Assembly (NCBI GenBank): GCA_003988855.1 | Contig: QYAI01000004.1 | Span: 868,001 to 932,000, forward strand | Origin: Arachnopeziza araneosa | Taxonomy: Eukaryota; Ascomycota; Leotiomycetes; Helotiales; Arachnopezizaceae | Direction of reading: 5' to 3' | DNA length: 64,000 bases | Shown here: piece by piece, positions 44,446 to 55,601 of the stretch | How positions within the stretch are numbered: position 1 is the first letter of the stretch | How the letters are laid out: every line of letters begins with the position of its first letter | Position numbers and translations under genes: made by a program | The notes under the pieces: model-generated | The model's input: only the letters and a program-made list of their open reading frames with translations | What the model was told of the DNA's origin: nothing | Databases searched by the model: none

Positions 44446-44687
44446 GATCACCACTTTGTACAAAACAAAAGTAAATACCACTCCATATGCTAAACAACTT
44501 TGGCCTAGACCTCTAGATGACAACATACAGCATGAATGGGATCTTTTCTTTCTTTTTAAGATTGAGTGGGTATTCAAATTCTAACAAACAAAAACATCAA
44601 TGACCTCATTAAATTCAAAACTCCAAGCAAGCACATAATCCCATGAATGTATCCCATCTCTGTCATATCTCTTTCCTACCTCTGTTC
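44446..44687. other. convergent 3' intergenic region
   Basis: Holds the 3' ends of HEM25 and the coiled-coil gene. No other feature seen. Confidence 0.5.
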
Positions 44688-46407
44688 CTAACGTCTTCCC
44701 CCAGCCAAGAAGGTTAGGAGTGGGGAAGGAGATGGCCTCCTCTCATGCTTCTTCTTGCGAACTAACTCAAATTCTGTTTCTGTATGGTGATGCTTCTTCT
44801 TGGGTGCCTCAATTGACAAAACGACCTCACTACGTCTACGCTCTCTGATCTCCCGGGTGTGGTTCCACAAGAAGTCTTGCTCGTATTCTGGGACCCAGCG
44901 TTTGATGAGAAGATACTCAGGATCCTGTTACTGATTAGTGTCTGCATCTCATATAATGTGGAGCTCGTACCTGATCGAACTCGTAATCAATTCTGTATAC
45001 GTTCAGAGTCTCAATTGAGAGATGTCTGCGAGACATCCTGGTGTATGTCGGACGGTTTGGATCAACACCCTTATCCTTCTTCAAGACCACGGAAATTTGT
45101 CTCTCGTCCATACCAGATTTGCGCAGATCCTCCTCGAGTCTGTGTTGATAATCCTTCTCCCTCTCCTCCTTCTCGTTCTTCTCCTTCGCATCTTTCTCGG
45201 CTTGTTCGAGCTTGTACTTCTCAATTGCTATATCCGCTTCCTTCTTCACTCTCTTCTTTTCGTCTTCTGCTTTCTTTTCTGCAAGCAATCTTTCCCTTTC
45301 CAACTCTTTTTTGATTCTCGCCTCTTCTTCCTTTCTCTCCTTCTCTTCTTTAAACTGTGCTAACTCCTTCTTAGTCTTTTCCAACTCCATCTCTTCCTTG
45401 GTGCTCGTGATCTTATGCTTCTCCAACTCCCGTCTTGTTTTCTCCAGATTGTCGTATGTTTTCTCGAGCTCATACTCACTTCTATCATGATGTGCCCTGT
45501 AAGCTTCAAGCTCCCGGCGCTTGCGTTCAATCTCATATTCGTCTCTGCTATGGGCCGCTTTATACGTTTCAAGTTCCCTTCGCGACTTCTCGGCCTCATA
45601 CTCATCTCGACTATGAGCCGCCTTGTACGTCTCAAGCTCCCTGCGCGCTTTCTCCACCTCATATTCGTCTCTTGAATGAGCTCTCTTGTAAGATTCCAAT
45701 TCCCGTTTTGATTTCTCAGCCTCATATTCTTCTTGTTTGGCAGCCGCAACCCTGTAAGCCTCCAACTCCCGCTTTGACTTCTCAGCCTCAAACTCTTCTC
45801 GTGAATGAGCCGCAGATCTATAAGACTCCAATTCTCGCTTTGATTTTTCAAGCTCATACTCTTCTCGTGTATGCGACGCTGTTCGATAAGATTCCAATTC
45901 TCGTCTCGACCTTTCAAGCTCATATTCTTCTCGGGTATGAGCTACAGCCTTAAGAGCATCCAACTCGCGTTGGGATTTCTGAAGCTCATAATCATCCCTT
46001 GGATCTCTCCTGGTTTCTCTCTCTATGAAAGATTCCCTCCTCGTCTCCACGTACGCATCAGGTCTGCTTCTGGAACGGCTTCTTCCGGATCTGTGCGCTG
46101 GGGGGGCGAGGCCATAATCGTCATCTTCATGTTCATTGTAAATTCGGTTGTTAATCACGATTGGTGCTGGAGCAGGTGGAGGCGGCGAGGGGCGGTGACC
46201 GGTTGAGCGAGAGCGTTGCAAAGAGGTCGAAGCAGCGGGTATGAGATATGCTGTCTCGCCTCCATAAGGATAGGGACGGGGTTGAGGGCGGGAAACGTAG
46301 CGATGCTCGGGATAGACTACAGGAGTCCGAACTCGGCCATGGCTTGGGGAGCGACCGCGGTGGATGCGGATATCGAGATCCTCCTCATCAGTGAAGTAGC
46401 TTGACAT
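44688..46407 (-). CDS. repetitive coiled-coil protein, DUF8035-like
   Basis: Two exons (44971-46407 and 44688-44924) give 557 residues. Residues 1-135 are Arg/Ser/Pro-rich with RSGRSRSRSRPDAYVETRR, an SR-like patch. Residues about 137-345 form a tandem array of roughly ten units of about 20 residues. Each is a variant of REEYELEKSKRELESYR with a short variable linker. A strongly charged coiled coil (KKELAQFKEEKERKEEEARI) follows. After it comes a folded-looking C-terminal part with DEEDLRKSGMDERQISVVLK-like spacing, then RMSRRHLSIETLNVYRIDYE and DPEYLLIKRWVPEYEQDFLW. This last part resembles the domain I recall as DUF8035 of Pezizomycotina; the name is from memory. Function unknown; a scaffold or cytoskeleton role is inference. 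Confidence 0.8.
45400..45995 (-). repeat. 60-66 bp coding tandem repeat array, about ten units
   Basis: Each unit encodes [R/K]-[D/E]-E-[Y/F]-E-x-E-[K/R]-x-[K/R]-R-E-L-E-[S/T/A]-Y-[K/R] plus three to five linker residues. The first units are 22 residues and later ones 20, indicating expansion of at least two subtypes. The array lies wholly within one exon and keeps the frame. Confidence 0.85.
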
Positions 46408-48189
46408 TTTAACGAGCCGGATGAAATTCCCTGCACTTCAGAAGGCTGGATTTAGATTCGTCTTGCGAGGCTGTCGGAAAATAAAACCGATGGATCTTTC
46501 TGCTGCACTGATAACCTCGTAGGGCTGTGGGCTTGATAAGTGCGGGGTTGTGGCACTCCTTGTCTGGCCGTGCGATAACTGTTTTCTCGACAGTTGCAGT
46601 TACAGCCTAGATGCGCTGTGCTTGCGCAGCGTTCAACTGTTGAGAAGTTTGTCGCGCAAGGTAGAGAGGATGTTGAGAAGGTCTTGAGGGTGGGAGAGAG
46701 AGGAAAGAGGATGTCAGCACCAGCTGTCTGGGGGCCATCAGCCGCTTTAAGGTCTCACCGATGGAGGGGCTTCCTGCAGAGGACACTTGACTTGACACCC
46801 ACCACTGCAGCAGGGGAAGTGGACCGACAGCACTGAAGGTGTACACACATGGGCCGCAGGATGGATGGCCCAGAATTCGGTGGCGTATTCGGATTTAGAA
46901 GTCGACAAGAGGAATTACTGGTCCAACTTTCGAGCTGAAGCTGATAATGTGGAGATAATGACGGGAGTCTTTACCCATACTCCCGATATTGAGAAGTCAG
47001 ATTTAAATCTCCACGCTTCTCTCACTTTCCTTGGAAAATGTTCATGCGCTTTAAAGCCGCCTTGTTTGACTGCTGCTCGGTGACAGAGACGCATATTGCC
47101 CTGACCGACTACTTGACGTACGAGACAAGCGGAATTTCAAATGACCAGTCTGCTATCTGCATCCGTAAAAGCAACCCGCCGAAAGGGCTTGCCTGGGTTT
47201 AGGCTCTGCCCTACAGGGAAGATCTCAACTTGTCCAACTTGCGACCTCCATCCCATCCTTCGCTTTTGCGGCGCACTGCACCTCGTCTTACGTGATGGCG
47301 TGACATCTGCCAACGCCTCTCTCTCCCTCTCTCTCTCTCCTCTCTAACCGACCAAGTACATACAATACCACAACCAAAAGAGATTTCAGGAACATTCTCC
47401 AAGTTTCTATGCGTTTCAGCAGGCGCTCTCAGAGACCGAGCAACTGCACGTATGGATGGCACAATCTCTTGGCCTCAAAGTGGTCGTTCAGCTGCGGGCC
47501 AGGGTGTTGGTTCTAGGTTTGGGGGCCGTTTTTAGTCACCACTCACTCTCTGCCGGTCATGCGGCTTGAGAAGCGTCTCATGCTCAGCACGATGTTGGCC
47601 TTTGCCCGGATGGCAGTGGCTGGTTCTTTGAGTGGTACCGGTACTTCTTGGTGGTCTCGACCTTGCTACGTGGTAGTGAAATCTGAGGTGGTTCATGGCG
47701 GTTATTGAAACTTGTTGGCAGAATAGTCGCCAGAACCTCAGAGAGAAATATCGGGGTCTTGAGTTGGAAATTAACTCGAGGAGCAGTTTGTTGGAATAAT
47801 ATGCAATGTATCTTAATGCTGATACCATTTCAAGTTTTGGGCCTTCCGTCCTTGCATCGGTCAGTATGCACCTCGGAGTCTAGATATACAATCTTGAAGT
47901 ACAATAGTTTGTTTAGCAACCAGAATGAAAACCACAGGTTTGAAAATTCGAGGAAGCCTAGAAATAGCTCTTTGGGTATCTATTCTGATTGCTATGGTTG
48001 ATTTTCCCGATGCTCAGCTTGGTCCCAAATCTCAGCCCCAACTCTGGATGCGTGCCACAATGGCGCACCCTCTACGTGAATCATGATGAAACACCAGCAG
48101 CCAATCTAAATTCGGCTCTTCCTCTCGCTGCTTTTCTCTTCTTATCATCTCATTTCCGACAGATGACATTTATCGGGACGGCTCTTTCC
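46408..48189. other. intergenic region without recognised gene
   Basis: About 1.8 kb. Open frames on both strands (46594-48001) are under 100 codons and lack motifs or splice support. A CT-dinucleotide-rich run (47317-47343) is present. I see no feature that I can name. Confidence 0.5.
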
Positions 48190-48726
48190 TCAACCCCGTG
48201 CTCCACTCTTGAAGATCTGATCGATGTGGTCCCGACTGTTCTTGTGCGTAGTCTCAAGATACTGTAATTTCTTGCCAAGGTTATCGACATCCGACTTGAG
48301 TTCCGATGTTTCGCTCTTAAGCCTCTTATCAATGTCTGCGGTAGGGCTGAATACAAACCTGGGCCACCAGTCAGTAAATAGGTCCCGTGACCATGTCGGG
48401 TCTGGATGATGGTGCCCAATAATGAACTCGTGAGGGTAGAGATATGACTCCTTACATTTTGCCCACACCTTCATAGACATTAGTTCCAGATGGGAGGCTT
48501 GAGACTTCCTTGGAAGTTAACTCGAGCATGCGGATTTCGCGCTGTTTGACCGCAATCTGTTGTCTAACAAGGGTGATTTGTTGTTGGGATTGTACTGCTT
48601 GAGTCTCGATCTCTTGAAGGAGCTATCCGCTATTAGTAAAGTTCTTTGAGAGATCGTCCTCTCCTTTGGTAGCACAGAATCTTGTCTCCGACTTACATTT
48701 GCCAAGGCTTCGTTTGAGATAGACAT
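48190..48726 (-). CDS. PFD1: prefoldin subunit 1
   Basis: Beta-type prefoldin subunit of the hexameric chaperone that passes unfolded actin and tubulin to the cytosolic chaperonin. Three exons (48697-48726, 48456-48622, 48190-48358) give 121 residues, the normal length. The protein is two coiled-coil helices around a beta hairpin: MSISNEALANLLQEIETQAV, then VYEGVGKMFVFSPTADI, then KSDVDNLGKKLQYLETTHKN. Intron 1 is 74 nt and intron 2 is 97 nt. The hairpin sequence is only recovered by splicing at the GGTGGCCCAG acceptor. No unbroken long frame shows it, which makes the gene easy to miss. Confidence 0.93.
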
Positions 48727-49586
48727 CTTCGCTTTAGATGAATCCACACCTGTAAGCGACCGTAGTGGTGTTGAAAGCAGACTGAGGTCGGGTGTCTTGT
48801 GAGCTGTTACCTGATAGAGTTCTGTCCACTTGACAAAAGATATCAGGTGATGATCTAAAACAGATGCACACGAAAAGGGGTTTTGTCTTGTTCAACTCTG
48901 AACTTTGGAATGCATTTATGGTCTCTAATTCCACCGTACTTGTTCTGCCTTTGTCTCCCGTCGACAACTCAGTAGTTTACCTGCCAAGGGAACGGAATGT
49001 TCCGCTTGACATGAAAGACGATTTCGCTTGTGACAGAGATTAAAAACCATACGTTCGTACACTCAAGAGATCCAAATCGGCACTGAAGCCTTTCACATGG
49101 GTTGAGCGCTATCTTGAGGCTCTTTTTCTCATTTTCCAGGGGGCTCGATTTCAGAGCATACTCGTATTTACCCGCCGACAAAGTGTGCAGCAGCACGTTC
49201 CCCTTTCGTTCGGCTTCAGCGGAAACCGTTGTCATTCCTGTGCTGCATGACGCTGCAGTTGCTAAGCTTCAGCCAGGATTCCCAGTACTTCCTATTGCTC
49301 AAATATACGGTCAAGTACCTACCATTCTATTTTTCATATTTTGGAAACATGTTCTCCCACAAGAGCGACAAGCCATCTCATTGAACCCCACCTCATCTTT
49401 CACGAAGACACCTCCACGTTCTCCGAGCAGTCCGGATTTTGGAACTCTAAGCTCTATTGAACCGTATTTTCAACTTTGGTCCTTGGGCTTCTGGCTGTGC
49501 CTTGGAGCTTTACAGAACCGGAGTACCTCGGAGCCAGGCAAAGAATCGCAAGCTTCAAGCATTTCGTAAAAACACCAAGCGGCATA
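48727..49586. other. divergent intergenic region between PFD1 and YPC1
   Basis: Two overlapping frames of unknown nature lie here: plus strand 49102-49569 (155 codons) and minus strand 48969-49235 (88 codons). Neither shows a family motif and both probably arise by chance over the leaders of PFD1 and YPC1. Confidence 0.45.
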
Positions 49587-50731
49587 ATGGGGTTTTCACT
49601 ACCTGCAATCAAGTATCCTCTTGCGAAACCGGAGCAAGGGTTCTGGAATCCAGTAACTTCTACCATCAATTGGTGTGAAGGTAAGGCTTCTGTCACTGTC
49701 TATATTTGCCGACTGACATTGAATATGAAGAGGACTATTATGCCACGATCTACTCCGCCGAGATCGTCAACACCCTTACAAACCTCCTCTTCCTTTCCTT
49801 GGGAATCAAGGGAATCGTCAATTGCCTGAGATATAAGCACGATAGTATATTCTTGGTTGCATTCATAGGGTACACGCTGGTCGGTTCTGGAAGTTTTCTG
49901 TTTCACAGCACCCTGAAATACCCCATGCAACTCGTTGACGAACTGTCCATGATTTATACAGCATGTCTCATGTGCTATGCGACGTTCTCCTTCTCTAGAT
50001 CCGGAGCTTTTAGGACAAGTCTAGGCGTGGGCTTGGCTTCTCTGGCAATCTTTATTACAGTAAGCTCGCAGCCCAAGAATTTAAAGCACCAGCTCATTAA
50101 CCATATAGCTCTATTACCATTACTTACAAAACCCTCTCTTCCACCAAAACGCTTTCGCAATCCTTACTACGGTGGTCCTTTTCCGAAGTATGTATGTAAT
50201 GGAAGTTAACATTCGACCTTCCTTGAGAAAGAAGTATGCCACAATTCCTCAAAGAGCAGAACGTTCGAAAGAAGAAGAATTGTCAGAAGAGAGGAGAGAT
50301 ATCAGGATCATCAACGAAATGTGGGTCATGGTAGCTATAGGATTATCTATCTTCCTAGGCGGGTTTGGGATTTGGGCTTTGGATAGACAATACTGCTCAA
50401 CGATCAGACGCTGGAGACATGAGGTTGGATTACCGTGGGGAATATTATTAGAAGGTCATGGCTGGTGGTCAGTATAATTGGAATTTTCTGGATCTATCAA
50501 GTCTGACAAGCTCTTAGGCACATAATGACCGGAATCGGCTCGTACTTCTACATTGTTTGGGCAATCTGGTTAAGACATTGCTTAAACGATCGACAAGACG
50601 AGTTTGTGTTATTCTGGCCCACTGTCTGGACGATCCCTGAAGTCATTCCTCTATCCGAAGCGGAGAAGAGTGCAAAGTTTAGAAAGGCTATGAAAAGTCA
50701 TGCGAATGGGAAGGTGAAAAGGGGGGATTAA
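49587..50731 (+). CDS. YPC1: alkaline ceramidase
   Basis: Multi-pass ER enzyme that hydrolyses ceramide or phytoceramide to a sphingoid base and fatty acid. Four exons (49587-49680, 49731-50059, 50109-50467, 50518-50731) give 331 residues. The N-terminal WNPVTSTINWCEEDYYAT has the family's conserved SxxNWCE motif. Hydrophobic helices include SAEIVNTLTNLLFLSLGIKG and HDSIFLVAFIGYTLVG. The zinc-site elements are GSGSFLFHSTLKYPMQLVDE (first His and Asp) and GHGWWHIMTGIGSYFYI (last His residues). Seven helices fit the CREST superfamily. The very short linkage of the final intron joins GHGWW and HIMTG. The C-terminus is basic (KSHANGKVKRGD) without a clear retrieval signal. Confidence 0.95.
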
Positions 50732-51165
50732 AAGTCCATTTAGTGCATGTGATGTGGTGCTAATAAGGAGGTTATGTTGAAAGTCTGGGACAAGGCAATA
50801 CCCTGTGGTTCTATAGAACGGGAAGATTTAGATAGATTTCATTCGATTCCATGGAATGTTACAGGATTATGATTCTGTAAAATCTTGCGGAGCCTGCTAG
50901 CCTCGTTCAGCCTGACCAACAAGGGTCTAGCCAATCCTGTGCCGTCATCCTAGAATTGTGGCTCCAAGACACGCAATAGCTTCGTATTTCATGTACTCCC
51001 CCATGAAACTCGGAATGACGCTTAGAAGACAATCCCAAGGCTGTATACGATTCCTCCGATGACTTGCAATGTTGGACAAGTTACAACTTTTGATTTATTG
51101 GCAACCTGGTGCTTAAAAAGACTGGGAAAGAGCTGTGGGTAGCGGATTGAGGCCGCGTTCCAGTC
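50732..51165. other. tandem-gene intergenic region
   Basis: Holds the YPC1 3' end and the promoter of the golgin-like gene. No other feature seen. Confidence 0.5.
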
Positions 51166-53885
51166 ATGAGTGCTCCTTCGAAATCAACTTCGCGATGGGG
51201 CTCGTTTCTCCAGCAGGCGGTTGCGGGGGTAGAGTCAAGATTGGACAACATTCTCGCCGAAGGCATCGACGAAACACCTACGCAGCCTACGGTGAAGAAA
51301 CCTGTTGCTAGTCCCCCTTCTGCGCTCAATCCAGATTCAGGTATGTCAAGTTGTTCAATTGCCAACAACTATTAATAGATTGACAATATAGTTCCCTCTC
51401 GCACAGCTTCGACAAGTAGCAGGACAAATGACAGGTTACAGGAAAGATTAGCAAGAGCTGTGGCTGCAAAGAACGCTGCGCAGAAGGCAGAAAGGCCGGA
51501 TTCTTTGGCATTATCGAGTGGCGTACCCTCAAGGACGAGTAGTCCTGTCACGGCTCTGGATAGTCCCAGAGCAAGTATAGATGCTCCTGCAATAGTCACA
51601 GACGAGAAGAAAGAAGAAGATGGAGCGGCAGCAGCAGACAAAGAGGAACCGGAGCAGCAGGAGGAGCTCTTCGTGGCCGTCGAACCTACAACTCCGTACC
51701 CCACGATGATTGCAACACTTGATTTGTTACAAAATGGAATGTCACACAAGGAAAATGATATATTACGATCATCTATGGATGCAAGCAGGTCAAGTCTACC
51801 ACGACAATCCATGGAATACAAGGTTCAAACACCGCTTCGTTCTTCGATGGAAGTTACCATGGCGGAGAACTCTGATAACGAAGTACCAATAAAGGCGGCT
51901 GCCGAGTATGAAGCGCAGCTAAAACAGCTACATTCGGATATTGAGTCAGCAGAATTGCAACGGCAGGAAGAGGTGCATGGATATATTGAACGCATAGATG
52001 CTTTGCAATCAAAACTACAATATCTGGCGAAAGAGAGTGCAGATGCTGCACGGCAAGCAGGTTCTGCAGCCCCAGCTGGCAGCTTAGAGAAGAAGTTGGC
52101 AGACAAGGAGGAACAGGTAGCTCTACTTATGGAGGAAGGCCAGTCATTATCTAAGAAAGAGTTAAATCATTTAACTACTATCAAGAAGTTAAGGGCAAAG
52201 ATTCAAGAAGACAGTAAAGAGGCCACGGAAGCAAAGGGGAAGCGAGAAGCTGCGGAGAGAGACGTGGTTCTTGTGACCGAGAAATGGAAAAAAGCACAGA
52301 GCTCGGAGAAACAACTTGTTGAAAAGCAAAGAGCCATTGCGCAACTCCAACGAGACGTCGATATCTTGAGGGCCGAGAGTTTAAGCAAAGATTCAACGAT
52401 CTCGGCTCTAAAAGCACAATTGCAGGAAGCAACTTCCCAAGCAAAACTGGAGGAGAGCAGAAAAGCCCAGCAACTCCTTGAGGCTGAGAAGAAGAAGGCA
52501 GCGGAACTCGAGGAAGACCTCTCCAATCTCAAGATTGAAAAGAATTTAGTTGCTGATAGAGCACAAGCGCAGATTAGAGAGCTAAGAGAGAGGATAGAGA
52601 AAGATGGGGAGCGTGCTCGTATGACTGAGCTTGAAATGAAGACCGAGCAGCAGATGCTAGAGAGCAAACTGGAAGTAATGAGAGCGAGGGCCGAAGAAGC
52701 CTCATCTGGTGCTACTGGAGATGCTCAAGCGAAGTTGCTCAGACAGGTTGAGACTCTTCAAACCCAGTATGCTGTGGCGAGTGAGAACTGGCAAGGGATT
52801 GAGGCATCGTTGATTGCTAGAGCTGCGAATCTTGAGAAAGAAAGAGATGAAGCCACACGGAGAGAGGCAGATATTCGGCGAAAGGCAAGAGAAGTTGTAT
52901 GTATATCCAGTCTTCTCATCTCGCTCATACTTACATATTGTAGACCCTTAAAGCCAAACGTAATGAGGATGAGCTCGAGGAGTCGCGTTCTAAGCTTCCC
53001 ACATTCCAGCAAGAACTTTCCGAGCAGAAATCCAAGCTTGAGGCTCTCCAAAAATGCGCAGAGGATGCCGAAAAAGCTCTTGTCAAAGCCAGAGCTACAT
53101 TTGATCAAGAGAAGCAGAGTTGGAAACTAGAATCACAACAGCGACTGGACGAAGAAAAGCAGAAGTGGCATGAAGATGTAGTTAGTCCTACTTCTACTAC
53201 TTACACCCGAGCAGACTCGCCGGTGACTTCTACAAGAAGAGGGTTGACCTCCGAATTCCTTGGCCTTCAGAATCTACAAGTCAGAAGGACGTCAGCACGT
53301 TCAATCACTAATGAACCCCCACCAACGGCCAGCACAGGCAGTTTCTTGAATCGCCGACCCTCGGTTCAGCCTATCGCTCGATCATCGGGAAATGGTACTC
53401 CAATTCGTCAAGATTCTACACAGTCATTCGATAAGACTGGCGAAATTGGCGACACACCATCCCTTCATACTGACCATGATGACTTCTTTGAATCACCTCA
53501 CTCTCCTCATCAAACTATAAACGATCTCGTCTCTGTCTCTACAGCTGGTGCGGGCCCGTCGGTACAACTCGTGGAGCGAATGTCTTCAGCTGTGCGGCGG
53601 TTAGAATCTGAGAAGGTTGCAACTAAAGAAGATATGGTTCGCTTAACTGCGCAAAGGGACGAAGCGAGAGCAGAGATTGTTGGGTTGATGCGAGAGGTGG
53701 AGGGACGACGAGAATCAGACAAGAAGGTGGAAGGGCTTGAAAAGGAAATGGCAGACATAAAACAGCGGTACGATGCTGCCCTTGAGATGTTAGGGGAGAA
53801 GAGTGAGGAGGTCGAGGAGCTGAAGGGTGATGTGGATGATTTAAAGGCGATGTATCGAGAGTTGGTTGAGAGGACTGTGAAATGA
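51166..53885 (+). CDS. TMF/Sgm1-like Golgi coiled-coil protein
   Basis: Three exons (51166-51340, 51392-52896, 52944-53885) give 873 residues. The N-terminus WGSFLQQAVAGVESRLDNIL is a conserved amphipathic segment of TMF1-like golgins. A Ser/Pro-rich region with ERLARAVAAKNAAQKAE follows, then a long coiled coil (about 185-680). A disordered Ser-rich stretch precedes the last 100 residues, LEMLGEKSEEVEELKGDVDD and DLKAMYRELVERTVK. These match the TMF TATA-binding/Rab6-binding domain. In yeast the counterpart Sgm1 binds the Rab Ypt6 at the Golgi. A retained second intron would shift the frame. Role inferred: tethering of retrograde vesicles at the Golgi. Confidence 0.88.
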
Positions 53886-54117
53886 GATGGCAGGATCATT
53901 TGCATAAAACCTTTACGCACTATCCGGAGTAGCCTCTCTCTTACTTTGAAAGATGATCAACGACTTTGCGGAGCCAATTTTAGAAGAGCTTTTATGTGAC
54001 AGGAAGGGGGTTTCGCAGGATGAGAAGGTCACAGCATTCTTGGCGCGCTCACTTGTAAGCCTTACATTGTATAAGTAGAATTTGGATCAATGGAAACCTT
54101 CGACCATAGCATGGATA

Positions 54118-55094
54118 TCATAAATCTATACCCTCTGCTTCTGCTGCTCTGAGAATATACTTCTTGACCTAAAAATAGTGAGTCTTCTAAGTTCTACGGA
54201 AGAAGGGTGGAACGACTTACTCCAGAATCAGGTGCCAGTTCCAAAGCTACTTTCCCATCCGAATCTTTCTTATCCGTTTCAGCTCCCGCTTTAAGAAGAG
54301 CTACTGCCGTATCACCTCCATAAATATTAGCATACTCTTCACACAGTAAATCCGAATACTCACCATGACCCTCGGCAACCGCATGATGCAAAGGGGTCTG
54401 GCCCGCCACATCAGTTGGATTGATAGGACTTTTATTCTTGATCAACAGCTCAACAATGGGAACACTCCCCACAGCCGCAGCTCTGTGGATAGCAAATTGG
54501 CCTCTCTTGTCCTTTACACGCGTGCTCGCGGGTGGTTTATGATCCAGCAGTCTCCGTGCTAGATCTACGTTTTTCTTGGAAGAAACGAAATGAAGGGCTG
54601 TTTGGCCGGCGAAATCTTGACGGTGTTTTAGCAAGAGCAATGAAGAGGAGGGAGAAGAGAGGAGAAGATGATGTACTTTTGGCGTTTACATCAGCGTCTT
54701 TTTTCAGGAAGAAATCAACCATTTCCTCGCCATCTTTAAGTGATACGGCAATCATAAGAGGCGTCCAGCCAGAGCCATCTTGCACATCCACGTCGAAGTT
54801 CTTGGTTGCTGAGAGAATGGTGGCGATGTCGATGCGGTTGTAGGAAACAGCCCAGTGAATGGGCAAACGCTCGTCTTCGTCTCGGCGATCGGCTAGTTTG
54901 GGGTTGGCCTATGTATTTCTTAATTTTGGGATGCTTAAAACTTCAAGGTACAAATCCTACGCTTAAGAGTGACTCTACTACATTTACTGTTGACAGCCAG
55001 GTTAGTGACATGGTGGGGTTGAGTGAGGGGTCAATATCTTACATCTACCATCTCTGGCTGCTTCGTGAATAGCGTATTTTGAGGGTTCTTCCAT
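54118..55094 (-). CDS. NAS6: 26S proteasome assembly chaperone Nas6 (gankyrin)
   Basis: Ankyrin-repeat chaperone that binds the C-terminal end of the Rpt3 ATPase during assembly of the proteasome regulatory particle. Six exons (55043-55094, 54961-54986, 54677-54908, 54364-54615, 54221-54315, 54118-54168) give 235 residues, a normal length. Ankyrin units include YAIHEAARDGRLNVVESLLS, RLPIHWAVSYNRIDIATILS, GWTPLMIAVSLKDGEEMVDF, GQTALHFVSSKKNVDLARRL, GQTPLHHAVAEGHGDTAVAL and GKVALELAPDS. The 48-nt fourth intron has no stop and sits within a repeat, so unspliced RNA would still be translated. The small second exon is 26 nt. Gene faces the golgin gene's 3' end with about 230 bp between stops. Confidence 0.92.
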
Positions 55095-55601
55095 GATTTT
55101 CCACTGAGGCTTACCTCAATATTTTGAAAATGAGTAAACAAGTTTCAGTGGTTGGCGTCTTGATTGAAATACGTAGACTTGAGGGGCCTAGGAGCTCGGA
55201 AGGGAACCAATCATAATCCTGATGAATCAGCAAAGGCGAATGGAAGCAACTTCCTTTGGCTTCTTGCCTTCTTTCATTGTTTACAAAATAGCAAAGTCAT
55301 GAAACTATGAAAGGTTATTAATCTAAAACTCTTAAAATAACGGGCCTATTCGTGGAACTTATCAAAGAGAGCTAGTCAAGTTACAATCCCACTTTCGAAG
55401 GTATGTTCTGTTAAGATATATTATAAGTTTCTCACTGCGTCGGTTTCGAATTTGACGAACACTGAAGTTTACGGAAGTCCGCTTTGGGTTGTTGCGTTTT
55501 CACCTTTGATACTTCTCATGTTGTCAAACCAGTCAATACTAAGCATTTCAATAGAATTTTCCTTCATTCCTGAAACAAAGTAACCAGATAATTTGAGAGT
55601 C
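55095..55601. other. divergent intergenic region between NAS6 and the amidase gene
   Basis: AT-rich and without a coding frame. I see no clear motif. Confidence 0.5.

Noticed and set aside
45435..45953. 172-codon plus-strand frame
   Set aside because: It is antisense to the 20-residue repeat array; its openness comes from the repeat composition.
48969..49235. 88-codon minus-strand frame near PFD1
   Set aside because: No motif and no splice partner found. Kept as an intergenic comment only.
49102..49569. 155-codon plus-strand frame before YPC1
   Set aside because: It lies in a leader/promoter region, ends before the ceramidase start in another frame, and shows no family resemblance.
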